From: Patescibacteria group bacterium
GTDB lineage: Bacteria; Patescibacteriota; Minisyncoccia; Phycocordibacterales; JACZSL01
Assembly (NCBI GenBank): GCA_022574205.1
Contig: JACZSL010000006.1
Coordinates: 1 to 43,851 of the forward strand
DNA: 43,851 nucleotides
Direction: 5' to 3'
Shown here one piece after another: positions 8,507-17,315 of the stretch. Position 1 is the stretch's first letter. Each line of letters opens with the position of its first letter. Position numbers and translations under genes: made by a program. The notes under the pieces are model-generated. The model was not told the origin of the DNA. It did no database searches and saw nothing but the letters and a program-made list of their open reading frames with translations.

Positions 8507-9555
8507 CAAAAAAGGAAACAGTAGGGTCACATAAGGCCCGAAAGTTTTTGTCGTTGAAATCAGCAATCATTGCGCTTTTCATTATTTCCGCGCCATTCAC
8601 AACGCAAGCCGGTTTTTTCTCATTTCTTATGAGTTACTTCTCCTTCAACACGGACAAATACCGCGCTGTAGAAGTTTACACAAATTCGCAAAACATGGCA
8701 CTACTTGAAGCGGCACTTAACTATGACCCAAACCCGTCAAAAGGGGGTGGTAACATTACAATTGTAGGGGGTACAGCACTTTTGCCTGACACAGGTCCGT
8801 CAGGGACATTAGCCAACATAGAAGACAAGCCACCAGGTTCATATCAAATTAGCATTTATGTTGTACGCGATGGGGATTCTTTGTCTCAAATCGCACAAAT
8901 TTTCAATGTTTCGGTAAATACTATAATTTGGTCAAACGATATTAAGCGCGGGTCCTTGATTACTCCGGGACAAACACTCGTCATCCTTCCAATCACCGGC
9001 ATTCAACATACTGTAAAGAAAGACGACACTCTAAGGAGTATCGCAAAAAAATACAAAGGAGATTTAGAGGAGATTTTACAATACAACGGACTTGAAGAAG
9101 GTTCCGTGCTTGCAGTTGGAGATATAGTGACTATTCCCGACGGAGAGATAGCGACACCAGTCTACTCTGGATATAGTCAGCTTATAAGTGGATCTGGTGG
9201 TCCATCATACTCTGGTTATTACCTACGACCACTTACTAGCGGGCGAAAGACACAGGGACTTCATGGATACAACGGCATTGATATTGGCGCTCCATATGGA
9301 ACACCAATCTTGGCTTCTGCGAGCGGCGTAGTTATCATCAGTCGAAACTCCGGCTGGAACGGCGGATACGGTAAATACGTCGTCATAAAGCACAATAACG
9401 GTACACAGACGCTATATGCACACAACAACAGCAACATTGTTTATCAAGGATCAAACGTGGTAAAAGGCCAAGTTATCGGATACGTTGGTTCAAGCGGACG
9501 CTCAACAGGAGCACACCTTCACTTTGAAGTCCGCGGGGCTAGAAATCCTTTTTAA
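8503..9555 (+). CDS. Secreted LysM-LysM-M23 metallopeptidase (cell wall hydrolase)
   Basis: 350 residues from a GTG. A signal segment (about 18-37) ends near TQAG. Two LysM peptidoglycan-binding repeats follow at about 118-163 (YVVRDGDSLSQIAQIF) and 167-212 (HTVKKDDTLRSIAKKY). The M23 endopeptidase domain (about 245-345) has YAHNNS and the HLHFEV zinc motif. The first zinc motif is unusual: it reads H-G-Y-N-G-I-D, so His and Asp are five residues apart instead of the usual three. It probably cleaves peptidoglycan cross-links during growth or division. The end of the gene lies inside a hairpin at 9543-9574. Expression may depend on the short leader ORF it overlaps. Confidence 0.9.
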   Translation: MTKKETVGSHKARKFLSLKSAIIALFIISAPFTTQAGFFSFLMSYFSFNTDKYRAVEVYTNSQNMALLEAALNYDPNPSKGGGNITIVGGTALLPDTGPSGTLANIEDKPPGSYQISIYVVRDGDSLSQIAQIFNVSVNTIIWSNDIKRGSLITPGQTLVILPITGIQHTVKKDDTLRSIAKKYKGDLEEILQYNGLEEGSVLAVGDIVTIPDGEIATPVYSGYSQLISGSGGPSYSGYYLRPLTSGRKTQGLHGYNGIDIGAPYGTPILASASGVVIISRNSGWNGGYGKYVVIKHNNGTQTLYAHNNSNIVYQGSNVVKGQVIGYVGSSGRSTGAHLHFEVRGARNPF

Positions 9556-9574
9556 TTTTAATCAAAAAGGATTT
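9543..9574 (+). other. 11-bp hairpin overlapping the M23 stop codon
   Basis: AAATCCTTTTT pairs with AAAAAGGATTT across a 10-base loop, with the TAA stop at the end of the left arm. No T-run follows, so it is more likely an mRNA-stabilising 3' hairpin than a terminator. Confidence 0.5.
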
Positions 9575-9674
9575 CGCCCAAGCCATGGGCTTTAGGGCTA
9601 GGAACCCATTTTAAACAAGCATAAGGAGTTAGTATAAGCATAAGGGGACGGCGGCAACGCTGTTTTTTTTGTAC

Positions 9675-9694
9675 GTCAGGACGTATGTCCTGAC
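9675..9694. repeat. 8-bp inverted repeat upstream of the convergent terminator
   Basis: GTCAGGAC and GTCCTGAC flank GTAT. A T-run precedes it and an A-run follows it, so the stem can extend outward. It lies between two convergent genes and may help transcript end formation. Confidence 0.4.
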
Positions 9695-9699
9695 GCCGT

Positions 9700-9737
9700 A
9701 AAAAAGAATCCTTGCTTTAAAGCAAGGATTCTTTTTT
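9700..9737. terminator. Bidirectional intrinsic terminator (M23 gene / comM)
   Basis: A perfect 38-bp palindrome: left arm 9700-9718, right arm 9719-9737, with A6 at the left edge and T6 at the right edge. Each strand therefore has a GC-containing stem followed by a U-run. It sits between the convergent M23 and comM genes. Confidence 0.9.
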
Positions 9738-9749
9738 CCCATACTTAAT

Positions 9750-11267
9750 TTATATCTGCTGTTTTGGTCTGTACTGGAGCGCTTCGAGTATATGCGACTC
9801 CTCGATTTCTTTGTTTTCCTCTAAATCAGAAATCGTTCGCGCAAGACGAATAATGCGGTGGTACGAACGCGGAGAGAGATCGAGTCTTTTCGCTGCTTCT
9901 TTGAGTATTGTTTTGGCTTTGTCCAGAAGTACGACATGCTTCTCAAGATCACGCACATCCAACATACTATTAGTTTTTCCTTGTCGTCTTTCTTGAAATA
10001 AACGCGCTCCAGAAACTTTTCGCATCATATCTTCTGTAACTCCAGTATCGTCCCTCACTTCAGAAAGTTTTTCTACTCCCACATTAGGCACTTCAATCCA
10101 CATATCAATACGTTCAATAATCGGTCCAGAAATTTTGCGCTGATACCTAAGAAGATTAGACGGTGCACAGATACACTCTTTTTTAGTACCAAAATTTCCA
10201 CACGGACACGGATTCATTGCGGCTATTAAAATAAATTCTGCAGGAAACGTTGCCGAACCCTGAACACGCGAGATATTGATCACACGATCCTCAAGCGGTT
10301 GGCGGAGCGCGTCAATTGCACGCCGCTCGAACTCAGGAAACTCATCCAGAAAGAGCACTCCCTTATGTGCGAGCGTGATTTCTCCCGGCTTTGGAAACGT
10401 TCCCCCACCAACCAAGGATACATATGATGCTGTGTGGTGTGGGCTTCGTAGCGGCGGATGTGTTACAAGTTCGTCCTGAAGTGTTCCAGCAACTGAATGA
10501 ATAGATGTTGTCGTAAGCACGTCACTAAGCGACAGCGGTGGAAGTATGCTCGTAAACGCACGCGCAAGCATCGTCTTTCCTGTTCCAGGAGGCCCAAAAA
10601 GGGCTATATTATGGCCTCCTGCAGCAGCTATCAATAGACCGCGCTTTGCCGTCTCTTGACCGCGAACATCATCAAACGACACCCTGTAGGGCGGCGCTTT
10701 GTATATAACAGCAGTTTTCTCCTGCTTTTTGAGACGAAACTCTTTTTTATCGTCGTCCAAATGTCCCAAAATATCATTCAAACACTTCGCGCCGTAAACA
10801 GAAACTCCAGTTATTAGCGCAGCTTCTCTGGCATTATCAGTCGGCAAAAATATATCTCTAACCCCAGCTTCTTTTGCTTTTTGAACGATTGGTAATGTGC
10901 CGCGTATGGGGCGTAACTTCCCGTCGAGACTCAGCTCTCCTAGAAATAACTTATTCTCCACACTAAACGACACTTCCTTATTTGCCAAAAGGTATGCAAG
11001 AGCAATCGCCAAATCAAATACCGGCCCCTCTTTTTTGAGATTGGCCGGCGCAAGAGAAATAGTTATTTTTTGATTTTTACTTTTTGGTGAAACGAAGCCA
11101 GAGTTTTTAATAGCAGCACTTACGCGGTCCCGACTTTCTTCCACAGCTTTATCGGGTAGACCAACTATCGTAAACGAGTGAAGGCCGCGCGAGGTATCCA
11201 CCTCTACATCAACAAGCGCAGCTTCAAGTAGATTTGTCTGTGCGCTCTTAACCTTCGCGAAACTCAT
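9750..11267 (-). CDS. comM: ComM/YifB family Mg-chelatase-like AAA+ ATPase
   Basis: 505 residues, the normal family length. ComM is a hexameric helicase that promotes branch migration during integration of DNA taken up by transformation. An N-terminal Lon-like domain (GLPDKAVEESRDRV about 38-51) is followed by Walker A GPPGTGKT, Walker B LFLDEF, the cysteine motif PCPCGNFGTKKECIC and the sensor region RISGP-like/ERIDMW. Together with the type IV pilus genes in this window it fits a DNA-uptake pathway, although no ComEC is seen here. An inverted repeat at about 11270-11320 lies directly upstream and may be part of its leader. Confidence 0.93.
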   Translation of the reverse strand: MSFAKVKSAQTNLLEAALVDVEVDTSRGLHSFTIVGLPDKAVEESRDRVSAAIKNSGFVSPKSKNQKITISLAPANLKKEGPVFDLAIALAYLLANKEVSFSVENKLFLGELSLDGKLRPIRGTLPIVQKAKEAGVRDIFLPTDNAREAALITGVSVYGAKCLNDILGHLDDDKKEFRLKKQEKTAVIYKAPPYRVSFDDVRGQETAKRGLLIAAAGGHNIALFGPPGTGKTMLARAFTSILPPLSLSDVLTTTSIHSVAGTLQDELVTHPPLRSPHHTASYVSLVGGGTFPKPGEITLAHKGVLFLDEFPEFERRAIDALRQPLEDRVINISRVQGSATFPAEFILIAAMNPCPCGNFGTKKECICAPSNLLRYQRKISGPIIERIDMWIEVPNVGVEKLSEVRDDTGVTEDMMRKVSGARLFQERRQGKTNSMLDVRDLEKHVVLLDKAKTILKEAAKRLDLSPRSYHRIIRLARTISDLEENKEIEESHILEALQYRPKQQI

Positions 11268-11324
11268 TTTAGATTTTGTTAGTAAATTGAGCGGAACGAA
11301 AATTTACGCCACAAAATCTTAAAC

Positions 11325-11351
11325 CGAGCACATAAAGCACTATGCGCTCGG
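11325..11351 (-). terminator. Probable terminator of the DksA-like gene
   Basis: On the minus strand, ACCGAGC and GCTCGGT arms close a stem followed by TTTAAGATTTT. The U-run is imperfect. The hairpin is about 45 bp after the gene end. Confidence 0.5.
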
Positions 11352-11393
11352 TAAGAAAAATATAATCGTTCGTAGACTCACTCATTATTTTTC

Positions 11394-11762
11394 TTATCTT
11401 TCTAACTCACCAAGGTGTTTTTTGCATGTTCGTGCGGCTGGGTTTGCGAGAAGTCTGTCTTCTTCTATTTTGTCACCATTTATTTCGCACACACCAAACG
11501 ACCCCTCTTCAATTTTTTTGAGTGCACGAAGCACATTGTTGTAACGTGTCTCAAGCTCTTTCAAAATTGCGCTATTTTCTTCAAACTGCTCCACTTTGTC
11601 AGCAGCTTCGTTTCGGTCCGCTTTAAGTGTTCCGTTGGAGTTACCAGGAATAGGTTCCCAATCGAGAGGATTAGAAGGATTGATACGTCCAACAGTTTTA
11701 AGCCCCTTAATAAGCTTCGCTTTCTCGGTCTCAAGCTCTTTTTTATATTTTTCTGTATCCAT
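11394..11762 (-). CDS. DksA/TraR-like transcription factor with degenerate zinc finger
   Basis: 122 residues. An N-terminal coiled coil (about 1-45 and 55-85) and a C-terminal finger region match the DksA/TraR layout, whose members insert a coiled coil into the RNA polymerase secondary channel. The finger normally reads CxxC…CxxC; here it is CEIN…CKKH, so two of four cysteines are replaced and the last position could be a His ligand. Zinc binding may be weakened or lost, as in known cysteine-poor DksA paralogues. The DxxDxA tip motif is not obvious. Single gene with its own terminator. Confidence 0.8.
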   Translation of the reverse strand: MDTEKYKKELETEKAKLIKGLKTVGRINPSNPLDWEPIPGNSNGTLKADRNEAADKVEQFEENSAILKELETRYNNVLRALKKIEEGSFGVCEINGDKIEEDRLLANPAARTCKKHLGELER

Positions 11763-11943
11763 CCCGTACGAAATAGGAAATCAAAGATTTCCGTATGTTA
11801 GTTGATAATAACAGCGACTATTTATCACATTATTTGGTTTTTGAATCTGCGTAGTGTACATAACGTTTTAATTTCGTTCGGGATCCATATCGGTCTAAGT
11901 GTAACAAAGCCTCTTTTCAAAGTAAAATCTCACACCCCTATCG

Positions 11944-13248
11944 CTACGAAGCCGAGAGGAGCTTAAAAACGTCGAAGAGAGTATCTTCATTAGTTGTTAT
12001 AATAATCGTTTTTGCGTTAGGAAATGCATAGAGAAGCACCAAGTCCCCCGTACCGCTTCGAATCCTTCTTGTGTTTACATTTTTTAAAATTACATCTTCA
12101 AACAAAGAAGGAAGAACCATTGGAATGGTACCCGTTGGGGCTACGAATGAGTCGGAACTCGGGCTTTCTCCGCCAAAAACCGTGGTGCCAAACAGCGGTG
12201 AAAGACTTTCACGCACATCTTTTTCCCAGTCTAGCATTCCCCTAAACGTATTTTCAAACGAGTCTGTTGTAAGTATTAAAAACGGTGCGGCAGGCAAAGC
12301 CCCTTCAGCCCCATGAAAACCAATCATATATTCGTCTAGAAGGGATCGTACAAGAGCGCCTGGGGGTGCGGGTGTAAGTTTGGCAAAAAATTCGTCAATT
12401 CGCATTTCGCGACCTTCACCCGACAGTGTCGGGTAAATGTGAAGAATTGTGCCAGGGTCAGTTTCAAACCTCTTTTTCGTAACGTCATCGTTTGCTTCTA
12501 GTGCATGGATCACATTATCTTGCATCGAGAACGCCACCTCAAGCTGCATATTTGCAAAAATTATGGAAGAAATTGCCGACTCTTTAGGCACGGCCTCCGC
12601 CTGTTTCGATTTTTGATAGAAAAACCAGCCAGAAAATGATCCTCCACCAATGAGCACAATACTCAATGCAACAAGTATCACATTCTTAAGCACCGAGCTT
12701 TCTTCTGGCGCTTCTGTCTTATTTTTCTGACGTTTTTTTGAAGCCGCTGTTGCAATACTTGCAACAGAGAGGTGCTTATCTTTCACAAGTGAAGTTACAT
12801 CCTCACGATATGTGTGAATAATCGGAACGCTTGTCATGATCACTGGTTCCTTATGCTCCTCGGCTGGTAGAATGCCGCTTCGTGCAAGTTCCTTACGTAG
12901 CTCCGTTACACTTATTTTTTCCTGTTTCTTTTCATGCACTTCCGTAGACTTCTTTGGTACTTTTATACCTTTTTCCTTAGTCCGTTTAGTTGGTAAGGCA
13001 CCGCCCTTTTGAGCTTCTTTTAGGTCCAGCGCAAATGTTCGAAGCGGTTTTAAAAGTGTTTTACCGTAATCTTCTACGTTGAAGCCCACAGATTTTGGCG
13101 ACTCATTTTTTTCTGTGTCAGTTTTTTTTATAGCCTCCTCTTCTATTTCGGCGATTGACACCTCTCCGTCATCATTTTCAAAAACAGCACCATCTATTTC
13201 ATTCGGTGTAAAACCTACCTGTTGTTTCTTGTTATCGTCTGGATTCAT
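11944..13248 (-). CDS. Membrane protein of unknown function with long cytoplasmic N-terminus
   Basis: 434 residues. The first 185 are charged, lysine- and glutamate-rich and probably disordered. One membrane segment follows (about 188-212, VILVALSIVLIGGGSFSGWFFY), then an outside domain of about 220 residues with a mixed alpha/beta look (ILHIYPTLSG, FLILTTDSFENTFRGMLDWE, LVLLYAFPNAKTIIITTNEDTL). I recognise no family, but the layout is often met in Parcubacteria next to pilus or wall genes. It lies between the DksA-like gene and pnp on the same strand, with about 100 bp to pnp. Confidence 0.75.
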   Translation of the reverse strand: MNPDDNKKQQVGFTPNEIDGAVFENDDGEVSIAEIEEEAIKKTDTEKNESPKSVGFNVEDYGKTLLKPLRTFALDLKEAQKGGALPTKRTKEKGIKVPKKSTEVHEKKQEKISVTELRKELARSGILPAEEHKEPVIMTSVPIIHTYREDVTSLVKDKHLSVASIATAASKKRQKNKTEAPEESSVLKNVILVALSIVLIGGGSFSGWFFYQKSKQAEAVPKESAISSIIFANMQLEVAFSMQDNVIHALEANDDVTKKRFETDPGTILHIYPTLSGEGREMRIDEFFAKLTPAPPGALVRSLLDEYMIGFHGAEGALPAAPFLILTTDSFENTFRGMLDWEKDVRESLSPLFGTTVFGGESPSSDSFVAPTGTIPMVLPSLFEDVILKNVNTRRIRSGTGDLVLLYAFPNAKTIIITTNEDTLFDVFKLLSAS

Positions 13249-13345
13249 AATTCATACGATACCCTAAAACATTCCCCTAATATGGGAATGCGCGAAGCGC
13301 GTCTCTCTCGTGAGTGATAGTGTCTCTGTCTCCTCGGATTTCTCC

Positions 13346-15469
13346 CTAAACTTTCTTCTTAGGATTTTTTACAAAATTTGGGTCGACATCCTTAATCGAT
13401 AAATTGATTCGATTCTTCTCGTCAATCTTTTTAATGATAACAGGTACACGATCACCTACATTGAGAATACCATTTACGCTTTCGATTCGAAATGGAGCAA
13501 TTTCTGAAATGTGGACTAACCCTTCTGTGTTAGGCGCTATCTCCACAAACACACCAAAATCCATAAGCCTCGTTACTTTTCCGTCAAAACGTTCTCCGGC
13601 CTTGTATTCGTGCGTCATGGTTTGGATAATGTCGTGAGCTTTTTGTGCTGTTCCATTTTTCCCAGTGATATACACCATACCGCTATCTTCAATGGTGATA
13701 TCGTCAACACACGTGTCTTCTCGGATTTTGTTAATGTTTTTACCACCAGGGCCAATCACTAAACCTATCTGATCCGGCTTTATTTGTAGCGAGATAATTT
13801 CAGGTGCGTTCGGCGAAATTTTCTCCCTTGGTTTATCTATCTCAGCTTCAATAACATCAAGAATGGTTAAACGTGCGCGCTTTGCTGCCTCGAAAGCTTC
13901 ACAAAGCACAGATATCGACACTCCGTCAACTTTCACATCCATCTGCACCGCAGTGACTCCTTCCCTCGTTCCAGCGACTTTAAAGTCCATGTCACCATAG
14001 TGGTCTTCCGGTCCTTGGATATCAGTAAGTATTTTATATTTCTTATCATTCTCCATCATGAGACCAATAGCAACACCGGCAACCGGAGCCTTGATGGGGA
14101 CTCCAGAATCCATGAGAGCTAAGGTCGAACCACATACGCTTGCCATTGAGGTTGAACCATTAGACGCCATGCTTTCTGAAACAATCCTAATTGTATACGG
14201 AAAGTCTACTTCGTTAGGTAAAACAGGGATAAGCGCTTTTTCAGCTAACATTCCATGCCCGATCATTCGGCGGTTGAATCCTCCAACACGACCCGTCTCT
14301 CCGACGGAAAACGGAGGGAAGTTATAGTGATGCATATATCGTTTTTTTACACTCTGTTCTTCCATGCTGTCGATAAGTAATGAGTCTCCAGGGCCACCGA
14401 GTGTAAGAGCAGAGAACACATGTGTCCCTCCACGATAAAACGTGCCAGAGCCATGTATGATTGGTGAGAAGCCCCCCGCTTTTGCGTAAAGTTTACGTAC
14501 TTCTCCCATTTCCCGCCCGTCGGCACGTCGATCATTTTGTATTGCCTCGCGATGAAGAAGTTTATCAACTGCATTTTCGTAATGGTCAAGGGCATCTGCA
14601 ACGTTTAGATCTGGAAGGTTTTCCTTTAATAATTCGGTCCACTCATATTTTAAATTTTCAATACCTGCTTTACCACTACCAGCAAAAACGGCATCTTTAA
14701 GCTTATGTGCGATTTTTTTTTCAAACAATTCCAGAACTTCTTTTGAAAGTTTACGTTCTTCTATAACACGCTTTTCTTTTCCGATTTCAGCCACGATTTT
14801 TTTCTGCCAGGTCTGGATTTTCTCGATTTCCTTGGTCGCTTCTTTGAGTCCTGCGGTCAGGACTTTCTCACTCGCCTCAAACGCACCAACTTCAAGCATA
14901 TTAATATTGCCCTTCTTTCCACACACAGTAAGATCGTACTCAAGGTCACCACTTCGTCTAAAATCGTACGAAGGCAAAACTTTAAGCTCGTCATTTCCCT
15001 TATGTTTTCCTATACGGATTGCACTTACTGGTCCGTTCCACGGAATATCACTTACGGCTAAGGCCAGACTTGCCGCGTTTACAGCTAAAATATCAGGATC
15101 GTCTTCTTCGATAGACAAAACAGTAATAATAACCTGTATGTCATTTCGTATATGAGGATCGAACAGTGGACGAATAGTTCTATCTACGATTCGCCCAGAA
15201 AGAACTGCCTCTTCACTCGGTCTCCCCTCCCTCCGCATGAAGCGGCTTCCAAGAATTGCTCCAGCTGCGTAGAACCTCTCTTCATAGTCAACTGTTAGTG
15301 GAAAATAACTCATCCCTTCTCGTTCAAGGCGACTCATTACAGCTGTTGCTAACACAGCTGAGTTGCCGTAGCGAAATATAACCGAACCGTTTGCTTGGTC
15401 TGCTAAATCACTAAATTCTGCGACGAATTCCTTCTCACCTATAGCTAGGGTATATTTTTTTGATACCAT
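13346..15469 (-). CDS. pnp: Polynucleotide phosphorylase
   Basis: 707 residues, the normal length. It degrades RNA 3' to 5' using phosphate and forms the ring of the degradosome. Domains in order are a first RNase PH fold (1-145), a helical linker, a second RNase PH fold (about 310-540, with catalytic-region motifs GGPGDS and DIQGPEDHYGDMDFK), a KH domain (LVIGPGGKNINKIRE, about 560) and an S1 domain (FDGKVTRLMDFGVFVEI, about 625-695). RNase Y is encoded at 30775-32304. rpsO, its usual neighbour in many bacteria, is 2.5 kb upstream on the same strand but separated by other genes. Confidence 0.97.
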   Translation of the reverse strand: MVSKKYTLAIGEKEFVAEFSDLADQANGSVIFRYGNSAVLATAVMSRLEREGMSYFPLTVDYEERFYAAGAILGSRFMRREGRPSEEAVLSGRIVDRTIRPLFDPHIRNDIQVIITVLSIEEDDPDILAVNAASLALAVSDIPWNGPVSAIRIGKHKGNDELKVLPSYDFRRSGDLEYDLTVCGKKGNINMLEVGAFEASEKVLTAGLKEATKEIEKIQTWQKKIVAEIGKEKRVIEERKLSKEVLELFEKKIAHKLKDAVFAGSGKAGIENLKYEWTELLKENLPDLNVADALDHYENAVDKLLHREAIQNDRRADGREMGEVRKLYAKAGGFSPIIHGSGTFYRGGTHVFSALTLGGPGDSLLIDSMEEQSVKKRYMHHYNFPPFSVGETGRVGGFNRRMIGHGMLAEKALIPVLPNEVDFPYTIRIVSESMASNGSTSMASVCGSTLALMDSGVPIKAPVAGVAIGLMMENDKKYKILTDIQGPEDHYGDMDFKVAGTREGVTAVQMDVKVDGVSISVLCEAFEAAKRARLTILDVIEAEIDKPREKISPNAPEIISLQIKPDQIGLVIGPGGKNINKIREDTCVDDITIEDSGMVYITGKNGTAQKAHDIIQTMTHEYKAGERFDGKVTRLMDFGVFVEIAPNTEGLVHISEIAPFRIESVNGILNVGDRVPVIIKKIDEKNRINLSIKDVDPNFVKNPKKKV

Positions 15470-15833
15470 TTTGATTTTGGTAGACTTTATTTCACAATCT
15501 CATTCCGGTCAAAACTTCCAGATATTCGGCTACGTCTTGTCAAAAACCTTTTAACGTATCCAACGGATATGGTGAAAGATTTTTGACGTCGCCTCGCTCG
15601 AATTCTGAAACCCTTGCCTCGAAAGCAGGTTATGAAACAAGCTCTTTTAGTAACCCCCAGATTTTAGACTTGAAATGCCGAAAAACAACCACTTCAAACC
15701 TACCTATCTAGAAGCTACAAATTATTAATAACTGGCATTAGTGTAGCATGTGTTTCTCGGTTTACAAAAACCGAAAAATCTTATAAAGAAAACTATATAA
15801 AAAAAGAAAGGATAAAATTCAAAAACCACACCC
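15470..15833. other. Intergenic region upstream of pnp, no gene seen
   Basis: About 360 bp with no convincing ORF or RNA gene. It presumably holds the pnp promoter and leader. The short open frames here have no protein-like composition. Confidence 0.5.
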
Positions 15834-15897
15834 ACTCCATTTAAATGGAGTACCCACCGCGATTCCCGCCTGCCGCGGGCAGGAACCGCAGTGGGTA
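15834..15897. repeat. REP-like double palindrome
   Basis: A perfect 18-bp palindrome (ACTCCATTT/AAATGGAGT, 15834-15851) is followed directly by a nested inverted repeat at 15851-15897. The outer arms are TACCCAC/GTGGGTA and the inner arms CCTGCC/GGCAGG. GC-rich nested palindromes of the CCTGCC…GGCAGG type are, as far as I recall, dispersed repeats in Parcubacteria genomes. Only one copy is in this window. Confidence 0.6.
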
Positions 15898-15902
15898 GGT
15901 AA

Positions 15903-15938
15903 AAAAAACCGTCCTGCAAAGAAAAGAGGCGGTTTTTT
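15903..15938 (-). terminator. Intrinsic terminator of the GspE-like gene
   Basis: AAAAAACCG and CGGTTTTTT arms enclose an 18-base loop just after the end of the minus-strand ATPase gene. The U-run is present on both strands. Confidence 0.75.
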
Positions 15939-15950
15939 TATTTTGATTCT

Positions 15951-17159
15951 TTATTTATGATTTATGCTTACGACGGGTTTTCCGACGACGCGTATCACTT
16001 CTTCCATTGTTGTTATACCCTGATACACTATATCGATCGCACTTTCTCCCAGTGTTTTTCTACGCGTTCTTTCCAGAACTTCAAGCATTTCTACGTAAGG
16101 CAAGTTGTCAACAATCATTGCTCGGATATCGTTTCCAAACTTTATAACCTCGAATATTCCTATGCGCCCATAGTAACCACTTCCTGCACAATTGTCGCAC
16201 CCTTCACCTCTGTGGAAATCTATTCCCTCAAGATCTACCCCGCTGAGAATACTTTTTTCATCTTCGGTTAATTCATACTTGACTTTACACTCATTACATA
16301 TTTTTCTTACGAGACGGGTTGATATAACACCACTTATAGTGTGAGCCAGAACTGAACGTGGTATTTCCATTTCTAACATTCGCGAAATAATTCCAAAAAC
16401 ATCAAGAGTGTGGAAGGTGGAAAATATCAGTTTGCCGGTAAGGGCGGCCTGAATCGAAATTTGTGCGGTTTCACTATCTCTTATTTCACCAACCATCATT
16501 ATGTCCGGATCTTGCCGTAACACAGCTCTTAGAGCGGTGGAAAAGTTAAACTCCTCATATTGGTTGATCTGCGTTTGTCGAATACCCTCCATTTTGAGCT
16601 CCACAGGATCTTCTATAGTAATTATATTGTTATCAGGCTTGTTAAGCAGGGTAAGGATCGAATTCAAAAAAGTTGTCTTTCCTGATCCACTTGGACCGGT
16701 AATGAGTATTATGCCGTATGGATTGTAAATCAAATCTATTACATCTTTATACTGGTCTTCGTCGAGGCCGAGCTCCTTAAGACCCAAAAGACTATCGTCT
16801 CTGTTTAAGACACGAAGCACTGCCACCTCACCGTAGATTGTTGGATAAGTGGACACCCTAAGGTTATACACCTCACCGTTGTTATTAACTTCGAAATGCC
16901 CGTCTTGAGGCAGCTTATGTTTCGTAATATCTAGTTGGGAAACCACTTTTATTTGCGAGATCATCTGATCGTAATATTGCTTTTCAAATCTTTCGAGTTC
17001 ATAAAGAAACCCATCAACACGCAACCGAATGGCGCCATAATCTCTGGATGGTTCTATATGAATATCGCTCGCACGACTATCAATCGCTTTTGTAACTAAC
17101 TTATCTAGCCAATCTCTTGCACCTTTATCCGAGGTTGATTTAACATTTTGCTCTATCAT
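15951..17159 (-). CDS. GspE/PilB-type secretion or pilus assembly ATPase (short form)
   Basis: 402 residues. It lacks the N-terminal MshEN/GspE_N domain of full PilB (compare the 584-residue protein at 38013). It has Walker A GPSGSGKT (about 155-162), the Asp box ITIEDPVE, Walker B-like GEIRDSETA, the His box FSTFHT and a C-terminal tetracysteine zinc site (CNEC…CDNC), which marks it as GspE/PilB and not PilT. The hexameric motor would power pilus or pseudopilus assembly at the inner membrane. It stands alone, 21 kb from the pilus cluster, so it could serve a second machine or act as an alternative motor. The terminator is at 15903-15938. Confidence 0.88.
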   Translation of the reverse strand: MIEQNVKSTSDKGARDWLDKLVTKAIDSRASDIHIEPSRDYGAIRLRVDGFLYELERFEKQYYDQMISQIKVVSQLDITKHKLPQDGHFEVNNNGEVYNLRVSTYPTIYGEVAVLRVLNRDDSLLGLKELGLDEDQYKDVIDLIYNPYGIILITGPSGSGKTTFLNSILTLLNKPDNNIITIEDPVELKMEGIRQTQINQYEEFNFSTALRAVLRQDPDIMMVGEIRDSETAQISIQAALTGKLIFSTFHTLDVFGIISRMLEMEIPRSVLAHTISGVISTRLVRKICNECKVKYELTEDEKSILSGVDLEGIDFHRGEGCDNCAGSGYYGRIGIFEVIKFGNDIRAMIVDNLPYVEMLEVLERTRRKTLGESAIDIVYQGITTMEEVIRVVGKPVVSINHK

Positions 17160-17267
17160 GGTTCTTTCCTGTTAACTACAATAATAACACGTTTATAAGC
17201 GGACCTTAAAGGCATTGCTCGCGAGCTTAGGAAAACAAGATACGCAAATTGCGTCTAGTAAGCAAAA

Positions 17268-17298
17268 CAAAAACCGCGACATTTCGTTCGCGGGTTTT
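17268..17298 (-). terminator. Intrinsic terminator of the NYN-domain gene
   Basis: On the minus strand CAAAACCCGCG pairs with CGCGGTTTTTG (one bulge), followed by a T-rich tract. It lies about 20 bp past the gene end. Confidence 0.75.
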
Positions 17299-17315
17299 GC
17301 TGCTTTTTACACCTC

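Noticed and set aside
9675-9694. Intrinsic terminator at the GTCAGGAC hairpin
   Set aside because: The T and A tracts are on the wrong sides for either strand; the perfect palindrome at 9700-9737 fits the role better.
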